NCBI RefSeq assembly: GCF_029893345.1
Contig: NZ_JARXVE010000002.1
Coordinates: 372,001-436,000 of the forward strand
DNA: 64,000 nucleotides
Source of the DNA: Mycolicibacterium frederiksbergense
GTDB lineage: Bacteria > Actinomycetota > Actinomycetes > Mycobacteriales > Mycobacteriaceae
Direction: 5' to 3'
The position numbers and the translations under genes were made by a program. Shown piece after piece: positions 56,927 through 64,000 of the stretch. The notes under the pieces are model-generated. The model ran no database searches. It saw only the letters and a program-made list of their open reading frames with translations, and had not been told where the DNA came from. How positions within the stretch are numbered: the stretch's first letter is position 1; each line of letters opens with the position of its first letter.

Positions 56927-58597
56927 AAGATCAGCTTCGTCGGCCCGAATTGCCCACTGCGCGAAACGCTCGCCGTCCTCGCGTTGTTTCACGAAATTGC
57001 GCACGACACGGTCGATGTAGTCGCCCAGCTCGGTGGCGAGCACCTTGTGCTGGCGCAGCTTGCGCCCGAAACCGCTGTCCAGGCCCAGGCTGCCGCCCAG
57101 ATGCACCTGGAAACCCTCCTCGGGGCCGTTGCCCTCGTCGATCATCTGGCCCTTGAAGCCGATGTCGGCGATCTGGATCCGGGCGCACGAGTTCGGGCAG
57201 CCGTTCAGGTTGATGGTCACCGGGACGTCGAGCTCAGCGTTCAGGTCGGCCAGCCGCTGCTCCAATTCGGGCACCAAGGACTGGGCGCGAACCCGGGTTT
57301 CGGCGAACGACAGCTTGCAGTACTCGATGCCGGTGCAGGCCATCAGGTTCTTGCGCCAGTGCGACGGCCGGGTCTGCAGGCCCAGCGCGTCCAGGCCGGC
57401 GACCAGTTCCTCGACCTTGTCGTCGGGGACGTCGAGAACGATGAGCTTCTGGTACGGGGTCAGCCGGATCCGGTTCGAGCCGACGGCATCGGCCAGATCG
57501 GCGACCTTGGTGAGCAGGGTGCCGGAGGCACGGCCGGCGATGGCCGCGACGCCGACAGCGTTGAGGCCGTTCTTGAGCTTCTGCACACCGACGTGGTCGA
57601 TGGTGTGCGGGACCTGCTCGGGTGCGGGGCCGTCGATCAGCTTGCGGCCCAGGTACTCGGTCTCGAGAACTTCGCGGAATTTCTCGACACCCCAGTCCTT
57701 GATCAGGAACTTCAGCCGGGCCTTGGAGCGCAGGCGGCGGTAGCCGTAGTCGCGGAAGACCTGGGTGATGCCTTCCCAAACATCGGGCACCTCGTCCAGC
57801 GGCACCCAGACGCCGAGGCGCTGGGCCAGCATCGGGTTGGTGGACAGGCCGCCGCCGACCCACACGTCCAGCCCGGGCCCGTGCTCGGGGTGGTTCACCC
57901 CGATGAACGCGATGTCGTTGATCTCGTGCGCAACGTCCTGCAGGCCGGAGATGGCGGTCTTGTACTTGCGGGGCAGGTTGGAGAACTCCGGGTTGCCGAT
58001 GTAGCGGCGGACGATCTCGTCGACGGCCCAGCTCGGGTCGAGCACCTCGGTGAGCGACTCACCGGACAGCGGGCCACCGAGCACCACACGCGGGCAGTCG
58101 CCGCACGCTTCGGTGGTCTGCAGGCCGACCGACTCGAGGCGACGCCAGATCTCGGGCACGTCCTCGATCCGGATCCAGTGGTACTGGATGTTCTCCCGGT
58201 CGGTGATGTCGGCGCTGTCGCGCGCGAAGTCGACCGAGATTTCGCCGATGGTCCGCAGGGCCGCGCTGGTCAGCGCGCCACCGTCGCAGCGCACCCGCAT
58301 CATGAAGTACGGGGCCTCCAGCAGATCGGCATTGTCGTCACCGGTAAAGGTGCCGTCGTAGCCCTGCTCACGCTGGGTGTACAGGCCCATCCAGCGCATC
58401 CGGCCGCGCAGGTCGGTCTTGTCGATGCTGTCGAAGCCCTGCTTGGAGTAGACATTGAGGATGCGGTCACGCACGTTGAGTGCGTCGTCTTCCTGCTTGA
58501 ACTCTTCGTTGGGGTTGAGGGGCTCGCGGTTGCCCAGCGCCCACTGGCCCTCGTTGCGGGCGGGCTTGGCTTTGGCGGTGGCCTCGGGGGTGGTCAC
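56921..58597 (-). CDS. sirA: Ferredoxin-dependent sulfite reductase
   Basis: 558 aa (annotated nirA in older records). It reduces sulfite to sulfide with six electrons from ferredoxin. Two nitrite/sulfite reductase half-domains and the cluster-siroheme motif CTGIEYC (about residues 429-435) followed by NGCPNSC (about 470-476). ACGDCPRVV is also conserved; in the M. tuberculosis enzyme a nearby Cys is crosslinked to Tyr. The GTG start lies 7 nt after a hairpin-buried AAGGAG site. First structural gene of sirA-cysH-chelatase. Confidence 0.95.
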   Translation of the reverse strand: MTTPEATAKAKPARNEGQWALGNREPLNPNEEFKQEDDALNVRDRILNVYSKQGFDSIDKTDLRGRMRWMGLYTQREQGYDGTFTGDDNADLLEAPYFMMRVRCDGGALTSAALRTIGEISVDFARDSADITDRENIQYHWIRIEDVPEIWRRLESVGLQTTEACGDCPRVVLGGPLSGESLTEVLDPSWAVDEIVRRYIGNPEFSNLPRKYKTAISGLQDVAHEINDIAFIGVNHPEHGPGLDVWVGGGLSTNPMLAQRLGVWVPLDEVPDVWEGITQVFRDYGYRRLRSKARLKFLIKDWGVEKFREVLETEYLGRKLIDGPAPEQVPHTIDHVGVQKLKNGLNAVGVAAIAGRASGTLLTKVADLADAVGSNRIRLTPYQKLIVLDVPDDKVEELVAGLDALGLQTRPSHWRKNLMACTGIEYCKLSFAETRVRAQSLVPELEQRLADLNAELDVPVTINLNGCPNSCARIQIADIGFKGQMIDEGNGPEEGFQVHLGGSLGLDSGFGRKLRQHKVLATELGDYIDRVVRNFVKQREDGERFAQWAIRADEADLR

Positions 58598-58603
58598 TGT
58601 TGT

Positions 58604-58621
58604 GCTCCTTCACAAAGGAGC
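58604..58621 (-). promoter_or_regulatory. Hairpin that buries the sirA ribosome binding site
   Basis: On the minus strand GCTCCTT-TGTG-AAGGAGC is a perfect 7-bp stem with a 4-nt loop. The 3' arm is the Shine-Dalgarno sequence AAGGAG, 7 nt before the GTG of sirA; the 5' arm is its anti-sequence. In the closed form ribosomes cannot load. It lies about 90 nt downstream of the polycysteine leader stop and fits the switch part of an attenuator. Confidence 0.8.
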
Positions 58622-58711
58622 TGGCTTCAGGACGCGCTGATCACCGGTGGCTGTCCGGCAGCGCGGATCCGGCGGCCAGCTGAGAATATGGGCAGGCGGG
58701 ACGGCGCAGGA

Positions 58712-58816
58712 TCAGGGCAGACAGCAACAGCTACAAACGCGCTTGAAATCGACATGCCGCCGTGCCACCAGCTGAACGCTGGTGGAGCTGTTACGGGCGG
58801 GGGTCACGCCCGACAT
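58712..58816 (-). CDS. Polycysteine leader peptide upstream of sirA
   Basis: 34 codons: MSGVTPARNSS... ending KRVCSCCCLP, with four Cys codons in five, two codons before the stop. AACCAT lies at the -10 distance (6 nt) for a leaderless start at 58816; no ribosome site is present. It corresponds to the cysteine-responsive leaders described in mycobacteria. With the hairpin at 58604-58621 it forms a complete sensor: scarce cysteine, stalled ribosome, altered RNA fold, open sirA site. Confidence 0.82.
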   Translation of the reverse strand: MSGVTPARNSSTSVQLVARRHVDFKRVCSCCCLP

Positions 58817-58978
58817 TGTGCCATGGTTATCGCCACCAGCCCTAACCGGGCCATATTTGCGCTCGCGGTGAGCAAAAGTCGTCGCTGATCCTGGCTCAGG
58901 CGTCCTTTGGTATGCATGGGCTCTCCTGGGGTGGAATCCGGGTGATCGGTGCGGCCGCCGCCGAGTCACACTTGGTGA

Positions 58979-60205
58979 ATGACAGTTCATGCCGAGTTGG
59001 CCCAACTACCCCCGGTTTCGCCGAACCGGGAGCGGCCGTTCGGCATCTACATCCATGTGCCGTTCTGCGCCACCCGGTGCGGATACTGCGACTTCAACAC
59101 CTATACGCCGGGCGAATTGGGCTCCGGTGATCTCCCCGGCTCAGCCGGGGGTGCTGACCTCCTCGGCCCGCCCGCGGGCGCAACCCCCGAGGGCTGGCTG
59201 GCCGCGTTGCGCGTCGAACTGCGGCTGGCCGCGGCACGGGTCGGGTCCGTGCCGGTGCAGACGGTCTTCGTGGGCGGCGGCACGCCCTCGTTGCTCGGTG
59301 GTGCCGGCCTGGCCGCGGTGCTGGGGGCGGTGCGGGACAACTTCACCCTGGCCGCCGACGCCGAAGTGACCACCGAGGCCAATCCGGAATCCACCTCACC
59401 GGCACTGTTCGAGACGCTGCGCGAGGCCGGCTATACCCGGTTGTCGCTGGGCATGCAGTCGTCGGCGCCGCGGGTGCTTGCGGTGCTGGACCGTACCCAC
59501 TCGCCGGGCCGCGCGCCGGCGGCGGCCATCGAGGCCAGGGCCGCCGGATTCGAGCACGTCAGTATCGACCTGATCTACGGCACACCGGGGGAGACCGACG
59601 ACGATCTGTGCCGGTCGGTCGACATCGCGCTGGGCGCGGGCATCGACCACCTGTCGGCGTACGCGCTCGTGGTCGAGGACGGCACCGCGCTGGCTCGTCG
59701 GGTGCGCCGTGGTGAGATCACCCGGCCCGACGACGATGTGCTGGCGCAGCGGTACGAACTGCTCGACGCGCGGCTGTCAGCCGCGGGCCTGCACTGGTAC
59801 GAGGTGTCGAACTGGAGCCGTCCGGGTGGTGAGTGCCGGCACAACCTCGGCTACTGGGACGGCGGCGAGTGGTGGGGCGCCGGGCCGGGTGCGCACGGCT
59901 TCCTCGGTGCGACGCGGTGGTGGAATGTCAAGCATCCCAACGCCTATGCCCAGGCGCTGGCCGACGAGGCATTGCCGATCGCCGATTTCGAGCAACTCGA
60001 GGGACCGGAGCGGCACCTCGAGGATGTGATGCTGCGGCTGCGTTTGCGGCGCGGCCTGGCGGTGCAGCGTCTCAGCGAGGCCGAACGGGCCCGCATCCCG
60101 GCACTGGTCGCCGACGGCTTGGTGACCGACCGCGATGGCCGGCTGGTGCTGACCGATCATGGCCGGCTACTGGCCGATGGCGTGGTGCGCACCCTGCTCG
60201 GCTAG
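58979..60205 (+). CDS. hemW: HemW-type radical SAM protein (heme chaperone)
   Basis: 408 aa. The radical SAM cluster motif is PFCATRCGYCDFN (CxxxCxxC) near residue 30. True HemN coproporphyrinogen dehydrogenase has a fourth Cys right after (CxC); here it is Asp-Phe, so HemW is preferred over the older hemN name (Rv2388c). Further blocks: VGGGTPSLL, STDLIYGTPGETDDD-type ISIDLIYGTPGE, and the C-terminal HemN_C domain. An insertion rich in Gly/Pro at residues 45-72 is unusual. CACACT 6 nt before the ATG may allow a leaderless start. Confidence 0.9.
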   Translation: MTVHAELAQLPPVSPNRERPFGIYIHVPFCATRCGYCDFNTYTPGELGSGDLPGSAGGADLLGPPAGATPEGWLAALRVELRLAAARVGSVPVQTVFVGGGTPSLLGGAGLAAVLGAVRDNFTLAADAEVTTEANPESTSPALFETLREAGYTRLSLGMQSSAPRVLAVLDRTHSPGRAPAAAIEARAAGFEHVSIDLIYGTPGETDDDLCRSVDIALGAGIDHLSAYALVVEDGTALARRVRRGEITRPDDDVLAQRYELLDARLSAAGLHWYEVSNWSRPGGECRHNLGYWDGGEWWGAGPGAHGFLGATRWWNVKHPNAYAQALADEALPIADFEQLEGPERHLEDVMLRLRLRRGLAVQRLSEAERARIPALVADGLVTDRDGRLVLTDHGRLLADGVVRTLLG

Positions 60206-60516
60206 GCCGGGCTGGGCGCCAGAGCGTCCATGTCGAACAACCGAGCGTGCAGGATGGTGCGATTGCGCAGGGCGGCGCGCACGGCCCGGTGCAGGCCGTC
60301 CTCCAGGTAGATGTCGCCGCGCCACCTGATGGCATGCGGGAACAGATCGCCGTAGAACGTCGAATCCTCGGACAACAGCCGATCCAGCGCGAGCACTGTC
60401 GTGGTGGTCACCAGTTCATCGAGACGCAGCTGGCGCGGCGGGATGCGGGACCAGTCCCGGTAGGAGAGCCCGTGGTCCGGGTAGGGCTTGCCCTCCTGGA
60501 CGCCTTTGAAAATCAT
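60202..60516 (-). CDS. Conserved hypothetical protein (Rv2375-like)
   Basis: 104 aa: MIFKGVQEGKPYPDHGLS, WSRIPPRQLRLDELVTTT, LYGDLFPHAIRWRGDIYLED-type core and GLHRAVRAALRNRTILHARL. It is the size of Rv2375 and adjoins hrcA in M. tuberculosis too. No domain is known to me; the pattern of His/Asp/Glu in a 100-residue protein does not define an activity. ATG 60516 is the first with coding signal. It converges on hemW with a 4-nt overlap (shared CTAG). Confidence 0.8.
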   Translation of the reverse strand: MIFKGVQEGKPYPDHGLSYRDWSRIPPRQLRLDELVTTTTVLALDRLLSEDSTFYGDLFPHAIRWRGDIYLEDGLHRAVRAALRNRTILHARLFDMDALAPSPA

Positions 60517-60666
60517 CGCCGGCCCGCCTCCGTCGCAGCATTGCGCGGTGTTGCCATCGGCATAGTTGCCTAGGCTAGTACCTTCGCGTCGAATTGCCAG
60601 CGCGGATTTGTGCTCGCGGACGGCCGCGCCGGTGGCTGCGTGGTCGGTGAACCGCCTGTTGGTCAG

Positions 60667-60672
60667 TAAAAT
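60667..60672 (+). promoter_or_regulatory. -10 element of hrcA-dnaJ2
   Basis: TAAAAT fits TANNNT and predicts a transcription start near 60679, about 42 nt before the GTG of hrcA, with GAAGGGTAGG as ribosome site. I see no CIRCE inverted repeat (TTAGCACTC-N9-GAGTGCTAA) here, so hrcA is not obviously autoregulated. Confidence 0.45.
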
Positions 60673-60720
60673 GGACCAAGCAAAGAGGACGCATCGTAAC
60701 TGCGAAGGGTAGGTGAACAG

Positions 60721-61752
60721 GTGGGGAGTGCCGATGAGCGTCGTTTCGAGGTGCTGCGCGCCATCGTCGCCGACTTCGTGGCCACCAAGGAGCCGATCGG
60801 TTCCAAGACCCTGGTGGAACGTCACAACCTGGGCGTGTCGAGTGCCACCGTCCGGAACGACATGGCGGTGCTCGAGGCCGAGGGCTACATCACCCAGCCG
60901 CACACCAGTTCGGGCCGGGTTCCCACCGAGAAGGGCTACCGCGAGTTCGTCGACCGGATCGACAACGTCAAACCGTTGTCGTCGTCGGAACGCCGCGCGA
61001 TCCTGTCCTTCCTGGAATCCGGAGTCGATCTGGACGACGTGCTGCGGCGCGCGGTGCGGCTGCTCGCGCAGCTGACCCGGCAGGTCGCGATCGTGCAGTA
61101 CCCGACGCTGTCCACCTCGGCGGTGCGTCACCTTGAGGTGGTGGCGTTGACCCCGGCCCGGTTGCTCCTGGTGGTGATCACCGACTCCGGCCGGGTCGAC
61201 CAGCGGATCGTGGAGCTCGGCGATGCGATTGACGAGCATGAGCTGGTCAAACTGCGTGAAATGCTCGGGCAGGCGTTGGAAGGCAAACCGCTGACCGCGG
61301 CATCGGTCGCGGTCAGCGATCTGGCCTCACACCTCAATGGCAGCGGCGGCCTGGCCGATGCGGTGGGCAGGTCGGCCACCGTCCTGGTCGAAACGCTCGT
61401 CGAGCACACCGAGGAACGGCTCTTGCTGGGCGGCACCGCCAATCTGACCCGTAACACCGCCGACTTCGGCGGGTCGCTGCGGTCGGTGCTGGAAGCGCTG
61501 GAGGAGCAGGTGGTGGTGCTGCGGTTGCTGGCCGCCCAGCAGGAAGCGGGCAGAGTGACCGTGCGAATCGGTCACGAAACCGAGGCCGAGCAGATGCTCG
61601 GGACGTCGGTGGTGAGCACCGCGTACGGCAGTTCGGGCAAGGTGTACGGCGGAATGGGTGTTGTGGGTCCCACTCGAATGGACTATCCGGGAACGATCGC
61701 CAATGTTGCGGCGGTTGCTCTCTACATCGGCGAAGTCCTAGGTACTCGGTAA
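60721..61752 (+). CDS. hrcA: Heat-inducible repressor HrcA
   Basis: 343 aa. The N-terminal winged helix shows [42 protein letters not shown] and [18 protein letters not shown], all strongly conserved. HrcA binds CIRCE elements and shuts off groES/groEL. The GTG start matches MGSADERRF of the M. tuberculosis protein. It is followed 43 nt later by dnaJ2. Confidence 0.97.
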   Translation: MGSADERRFEVLRAIVADFVATKEPIGSKTLVERHNLGVSSATVRNDMAVLEAEGYITQPHTSSGRVPTEKGYREFVDRIDNVKPLSSSERRAILSFLESGVDLDDVLRRAVRLLAQLTRQVAIVQYPTLSTSAVRHLEVVALTPARLLLVVITDSGRVDQRIVELGDAIDEHELVKLREMLGQALEGKPLTAASVAVSDLASHLNGSGGLADAVGRSATVLVETLVEHTEERLLLGGTANLTRNTADFGGSLRSVLEALEEQVVVLRLLAAQQEAGRVTVRIGHETEAEQMLGTSVVSTAYGSSGKVYGGMGVVGPTRMDYPGTIANVAAVALYIGEVLGTR

Positions 61753-61795
61753 GGCTGCCGGTCAGTCCGGCATAGAAAGGTCAGGCAAGGTCAGC

Positions 61796-62938
61796 GTGGC
61801 ACGCGATTATTACGGCCTGCTCGGAGTGAGCAAGGGCGCCAGCGATTCGGAGATCAAGCGCGCCTACCGGCGGATGGCGCGTGAGCTGCATCCCGATGTC
61901 AACCCCGACGCGGAGGCGCAGAGCCGGTTCACCGAGATCCAGGTCGCCTACGAGGTGCTCTCCGATCCGGAGAAGCGACGCATCGTGGACATGGGCGGCG
62001 ACCCGATGGAATCGGTGGGCGGAGCGCCCAATGGGTTCAGCGGGTTCGGCGGTTTGGGCGACGTGTTCGAAGCGTTCTTCGGCGGTGGAACCACCTCGCG
62101 CGGGCCGATCGGCCGGGTGCGGCCGGGCTCCGATTCGCTGCTGCGGATGCGGCTGGATCTGGCGGAGTGTGCCACCGGCGTGACCAAGCAGGTGGCCGTG
62201 GACACCGCGGTGCTGTGTGACCTGTGTCAGGGCAAGGGCACCAACGGCAATTCCACCCCGGTGGCCTGCGACACCTGCGATGGCCGCGGCGAGATCCAAA
62301 CCGTGCAGCGGTCCCTGCTCGGCCAGGTGATGACGGCACGGCCGTGCCCGGTGTGCGGCGGAGTGGGTGAGGTCATCCCCGATCCGTGCAACCGGTGTGG
62401 CGGCGACGGCCGGGTGCGTGCTCGACGCGAGATCAGCGTCAAGATCCCGGCCGGCGTGGGCGATGGCATGCGGGTGCGGCTGGCCGCGCAGGGCGAGGTC
62501 GGTCCCGGCGGCGGGCCCGCAGGCGACCTCTACGTCGAGGTGCACGAGAAGCAACATGACACCTTCGTCCGCGACGGCGACGACCTGCACTGCACCATCT
62601 CGGTGCCGATGGTCGACGCCGCGCTGGGTACCACCGTCACCGTGGACGCCATCCTGGACGGACCCACCGAACTCACCATCGCCGCGGGCACCCAGCCCGG
62701 TGCGGTAACCACCTTGCGCGGGCACGGCATGCCGCACCTGCGTTCCGGTGTGCGTGGTGACCTGCACGCCCACATCGAAGTGGTGGTGCCCGCACGACTG
62801 GACAACACCGACATCGAGCTGCTGGGCAAGCTGAAGGAGAACCGCACCCGCGACGCCGCCGAGGTGCGTTCGACGCAGGCTCCGGCCAGTTCCGGGGGCC
62901 TGTTCAGCCGGCTGCGCGAGACGTTCTCCGGTCGCTGA
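61796..62938 (+). CDS. dnaJ: Co-chaperone DnaJ (second paralogue)
   Basis: 380 aa, type I DnaJ. J domain with HPD in [13 protein letters not shown] (residues 32-34); Gly/Phe-rich linker [20 protein letters not shown]; four zinc-finger repeats [24 protein letters not shown] and CNRCGGDG; then the two client-binding barrels. It stimulates DnaK. Mycobacteria have dnaJ1 beside dnaK and dnaJ2 beside hrcA; this is dnaJ2. GTG start with AAGGTCAG upstream. Confidence 0.97.
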   Translation: MARDYYGLLGVSKGASDSEIKRAYRRMARELHPDVNPDAEAQSRFTEIQVAYEVLSDPEKRRIVDMGGDPMESVGGAPNGFSGFGGLGDVFEAFFGGGTTSRGPIGRVRPGSDSLLRMRLDLAECATGVTKQVAVDTAVLCDLCQGKGTNGNSTPVACDTCDGRGEIQTVQRSLLGQVMTARPCPVCGGVGEVIPDPCNRCGGDGRVRARREISVKIPAGVGDGMRVRLAAQGEVGPGGGPAGDLYVEVHEKQHDTFVRDGDDLHCTISVPMVDAALGTTVTVDAILDGPTELTIAAGTQPGAVTTLRGHGMPHLRSGVRGDLHAHIEVVVPARLDNTDIELLGKLKENRTRDAAEVRSTQAPASSGGLFSRLRETFSGR

Positions 62939-62955
62939 CTCCGCGGGCTGACACA

Positions 62956-63705
62956 GTGAGCGCAGCGCTTTTCTACGTCGACGCGCTGCCCGGTGCGGGG
63001 GAGCTCGCCGTCGTCGACGGTGACGAGGGTTTCCACGCGGTCAATGTGCGTCGGATCCGGGTCGGTGAACAGATCGACTTGAGCGACGGCGCCGGGACGC
63101 TGGCCCATTGCGTCGTCGAGGCCACCGCCAAGGGCCGGTTGTCGGCGCGGGTGACACAACAGTTGACCGTCGCGCCGCCGTGCCCGGCGGTCACCGTCGT
63201 GCAGGCGCTACCCAAGTCCGACCGCTCGGAGCTGGCCGTGGAGCTGGCCACCGAGGCTGGTGCGGACGCGTTCATCGCGTGGCAGGCGACCCGGTGCGTG
63301 GCGCGCTGGGAGGGCCCGAAGGTGGACAAGGGTCTGCGGCGCTGGGAGGCGGTGGCCCGCTCGGCGGCTCGGCAGTCCCGGCGCGTCTATGTCCCAGCCG
63401 TCGAGGGTGTGGTTTCGACGGCCGCGCTGACCCAGCGGGTCGCCGACGCGGTGGCCGCCGGGGCGGTGGTGCTGGCGCTGCATGAATCTGCGACTGAACC
63501 GCTCGCTGAACTTCCTGTGGCTCAAGCTGATTCACTGATGCTTATCGTCGGCCCGGAGGGTGGCATCGCCGACGACGAGATCGCGGCGTTGACCGCGGTC
63601 GGGGCGCGGGCGGTGCGGCTGGGTCCGACCGTGCTGCGCACCTCGACGGCCGCGGCCGTGGCATTGGGGGCGATCGGTGCGCTGACATCACGCTGGGCGT
63701 TGTAG
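62956..63705 (+). CDS. rsmE: 16S rRNA (uracil1498-N3)-methyltransferase
   Basis: 249 aa. PUA-like N-terminus ([22 protein letters not shown]) and SPOUT knot C-terminus with [15 protein letters not shown] and [20 protein letters not shown], which bind SAM. It methylates 16S rRNA in the 30S subunit. It lies 17 nt after dnaJ2 and is probably co-transcribed, as in M. tuberculosis (Rv2373c-Rv2372c). Confidence 0.95.
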   Translation: MSAALFYVDALPGAGELAVVDGDEGFHAVNVRRIRVGEQIDLSDGAGTLAHCVVEATAKGRLSARVTQQLTVAPPCPAVTVVQALPKSDRSELAVELATEAGADAFIAWQATRCVARWEGPKVDKGLRRWEAVARSAARQSRRVYVPAVEGVVSTAALTQRVADAVAAGAVVLALHESATEPLAELPVAQADSLMLIVGPEGGIADDEIAALTAVGARAVRLGPTVLRTSTAAAVALGAIGALTSRWAL

Positions 63706-63715
63706 CGCACGCTGC

Positions 63716-63778
63716 GTGATTGCCGAGGTGGGCTCGGCGTGGGGTTGCCGGCATATGACAAAAGGAGTCGGCAATCAC
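63716..63778. repeat. 11-bp perfect inverted repeat after rsmE
   Basis: GTGATTGCCGA (63716-63726) and TCGGCAATCAC (63768-63778) are perfect complements 41 nt apart, 10 nt after the rsmE stop. The loop holds a further TGCCG/CGGCA opportunity. It may end the hrcA-dnaJ2-rsmE transcript or be a remnant of a small mobile element; no target duplication is evident. Confidence 0.5.
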
Positions 63779-63868
63779 ACCCGTGGACGGAATCACCGGG
63801 TTGGCCAGCTTGTTTTAAGAGATTGGAAAGTTCGGCAACCCTATAGATACGAAAGAAGTTCGAAAATC

Positions 63869-64000
63869 ATGATTAAGTTCGGGATGGCCACCATGATCGC
63901 CAGCGGTTTGACCGCCGGGGTACTGGGATTGGCTGGACCCGCGCAGGCTGGTACCGATCATCACAGTTGGCTGCATCAGGTCGGCCCGACTGTGACCGTC
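63869..64000 (+). CDS. Small secreted protein, N-terminal part (runs off the window)
   Basis: 44 codons are present. MIKFGMATMIASGLTAGVLG followed by LAGPAQAG is a Sec signal peptide with a likely cut after AQA near residue 28; the mature part begins GTDHHSWLHQVGPTVTV. ATG 63869 is preferred to the in-frame ATG 63755 because the signal peptide begins there. TATAGAT at 63842-63848 is a possible -10 region. I do not know a function. Confidence 0.75.
   Translation, partial: MIKFGMATMIASGLTAGVLGLAGPAQAGTDHHSWLHQVGPTVTV

Noticed and set aside
56984..58888. 634-codon open frame opposite sirA and its leader
   Set aside because: Arises from codon bias of sirA; no recognisable domains, and it would run through the leader and its attenuator.
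60570..60590. IdeR iron box around CCTAGGCTAGTACC
   Set aside because: Only the TAGGCTA core fits; about 9 of 19 consensus positions match, too few, and no mycobactin gene is adjacent.
60517..60720. CIRCE element upstream of hrcA
   Set aside because: No TTAGCACTC-N9-GAGTGCTAA or close variant was found in the gap.

Overview
The window comes from the chromosome of a fast-growing mycobacterium (Mycolicibacterium-like). It is GC-rich, starts many genes at GTG, and keeps the gene order of the M. tuberculosis stretch from folC (Rv2447c) to rsmE (Rv2372c), read in reverse. Lineage markers include gpgP/octT of methylglucose lipopolysaccharide synthesis, a GH15 trehalase, a mycothiol-type DinB-fold enzyme, an F420-type oxidoreductase, and many promoters that place a TANNNT -10 element 6-7 nt before the start codon (leaderless mRNAs). 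I found no tRNA, rRNA, CRISPR array, prophage or insertion sequence. Comparisons with M. tuberculosis are from memory, not from a search.

Layout: 1-8.6 kb holds the end of folC, a DUF4233 membrane protein, ndk, RNase E (rne), rplU-rpmA-obgE and proB. 8.7-13.4 kb holds a sirtuin, nadE, a crotonase and a ribokinase. 13.4-21.2 kb holds proA, a MoxR/VWA pair and the nadD-rsfS-gpgP-octT-degV series with a DinB-fold protein. 21.2-27 kb holds a DapB-like oxidoreductase, a slipin, comEA-comEC, holA and rpsT. 27-31 kb holds an ATP-grasp/alpha-E/transglutaminase operon of unknown product. 31-35.5 kb holds accessory genes (MarR, membrane protein, LLM oxidoreductase), RNase Z, a CBS protein, a GNAT and a PemK/MazF-fold protein. 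35.6-37.5 kb is lepA, which has no standard start codon. 37.6-44.3 kb is an accessory island of flavin monooxygenases, a permease, a double GNAT, an alcohol dehydrogenase-like protein and a methyltransferase. 44.3-46.7 kb holds trehalase and two small membrane proteins.

46.7-58.8 kb is a sulfur hub. Sulfate import (subI-cysT-cysW-cysA) lies at one end and sulfite/APS reduction with siroheme chelation (sirA-cysH-chelatase) at the other. Each is preceded by a short ORF ending in a run of cysteine codons, matching the known mycobacterial cysteine-responsive attenuators. Between them lies a five-gene persulfide-detoxification operon resembling the staphylococcal cst operon: CstB-like dioxygenase-rhodanese, sulfide:quinone reductase, membrane rhodanese, TauE-type exporter and a CstR-like repressor. 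Three matching 16-bp operators accompany it, one of them filling the -35/-10 spacer. A 29-codon ORF built from a tandem 30-bp repeat links sirA to cysH. 58.9-64 kb holds hemW, a small conserved gene, hrcA-dnaJ2-rsmE and the start of a secreted protein.

The best candidates for new biology are the CstR regulon, the sirA-cysH repeat ORF, the lepA start, the monooxygenase island, and several strong hairpins in the rne, rplU and obgE leaders.
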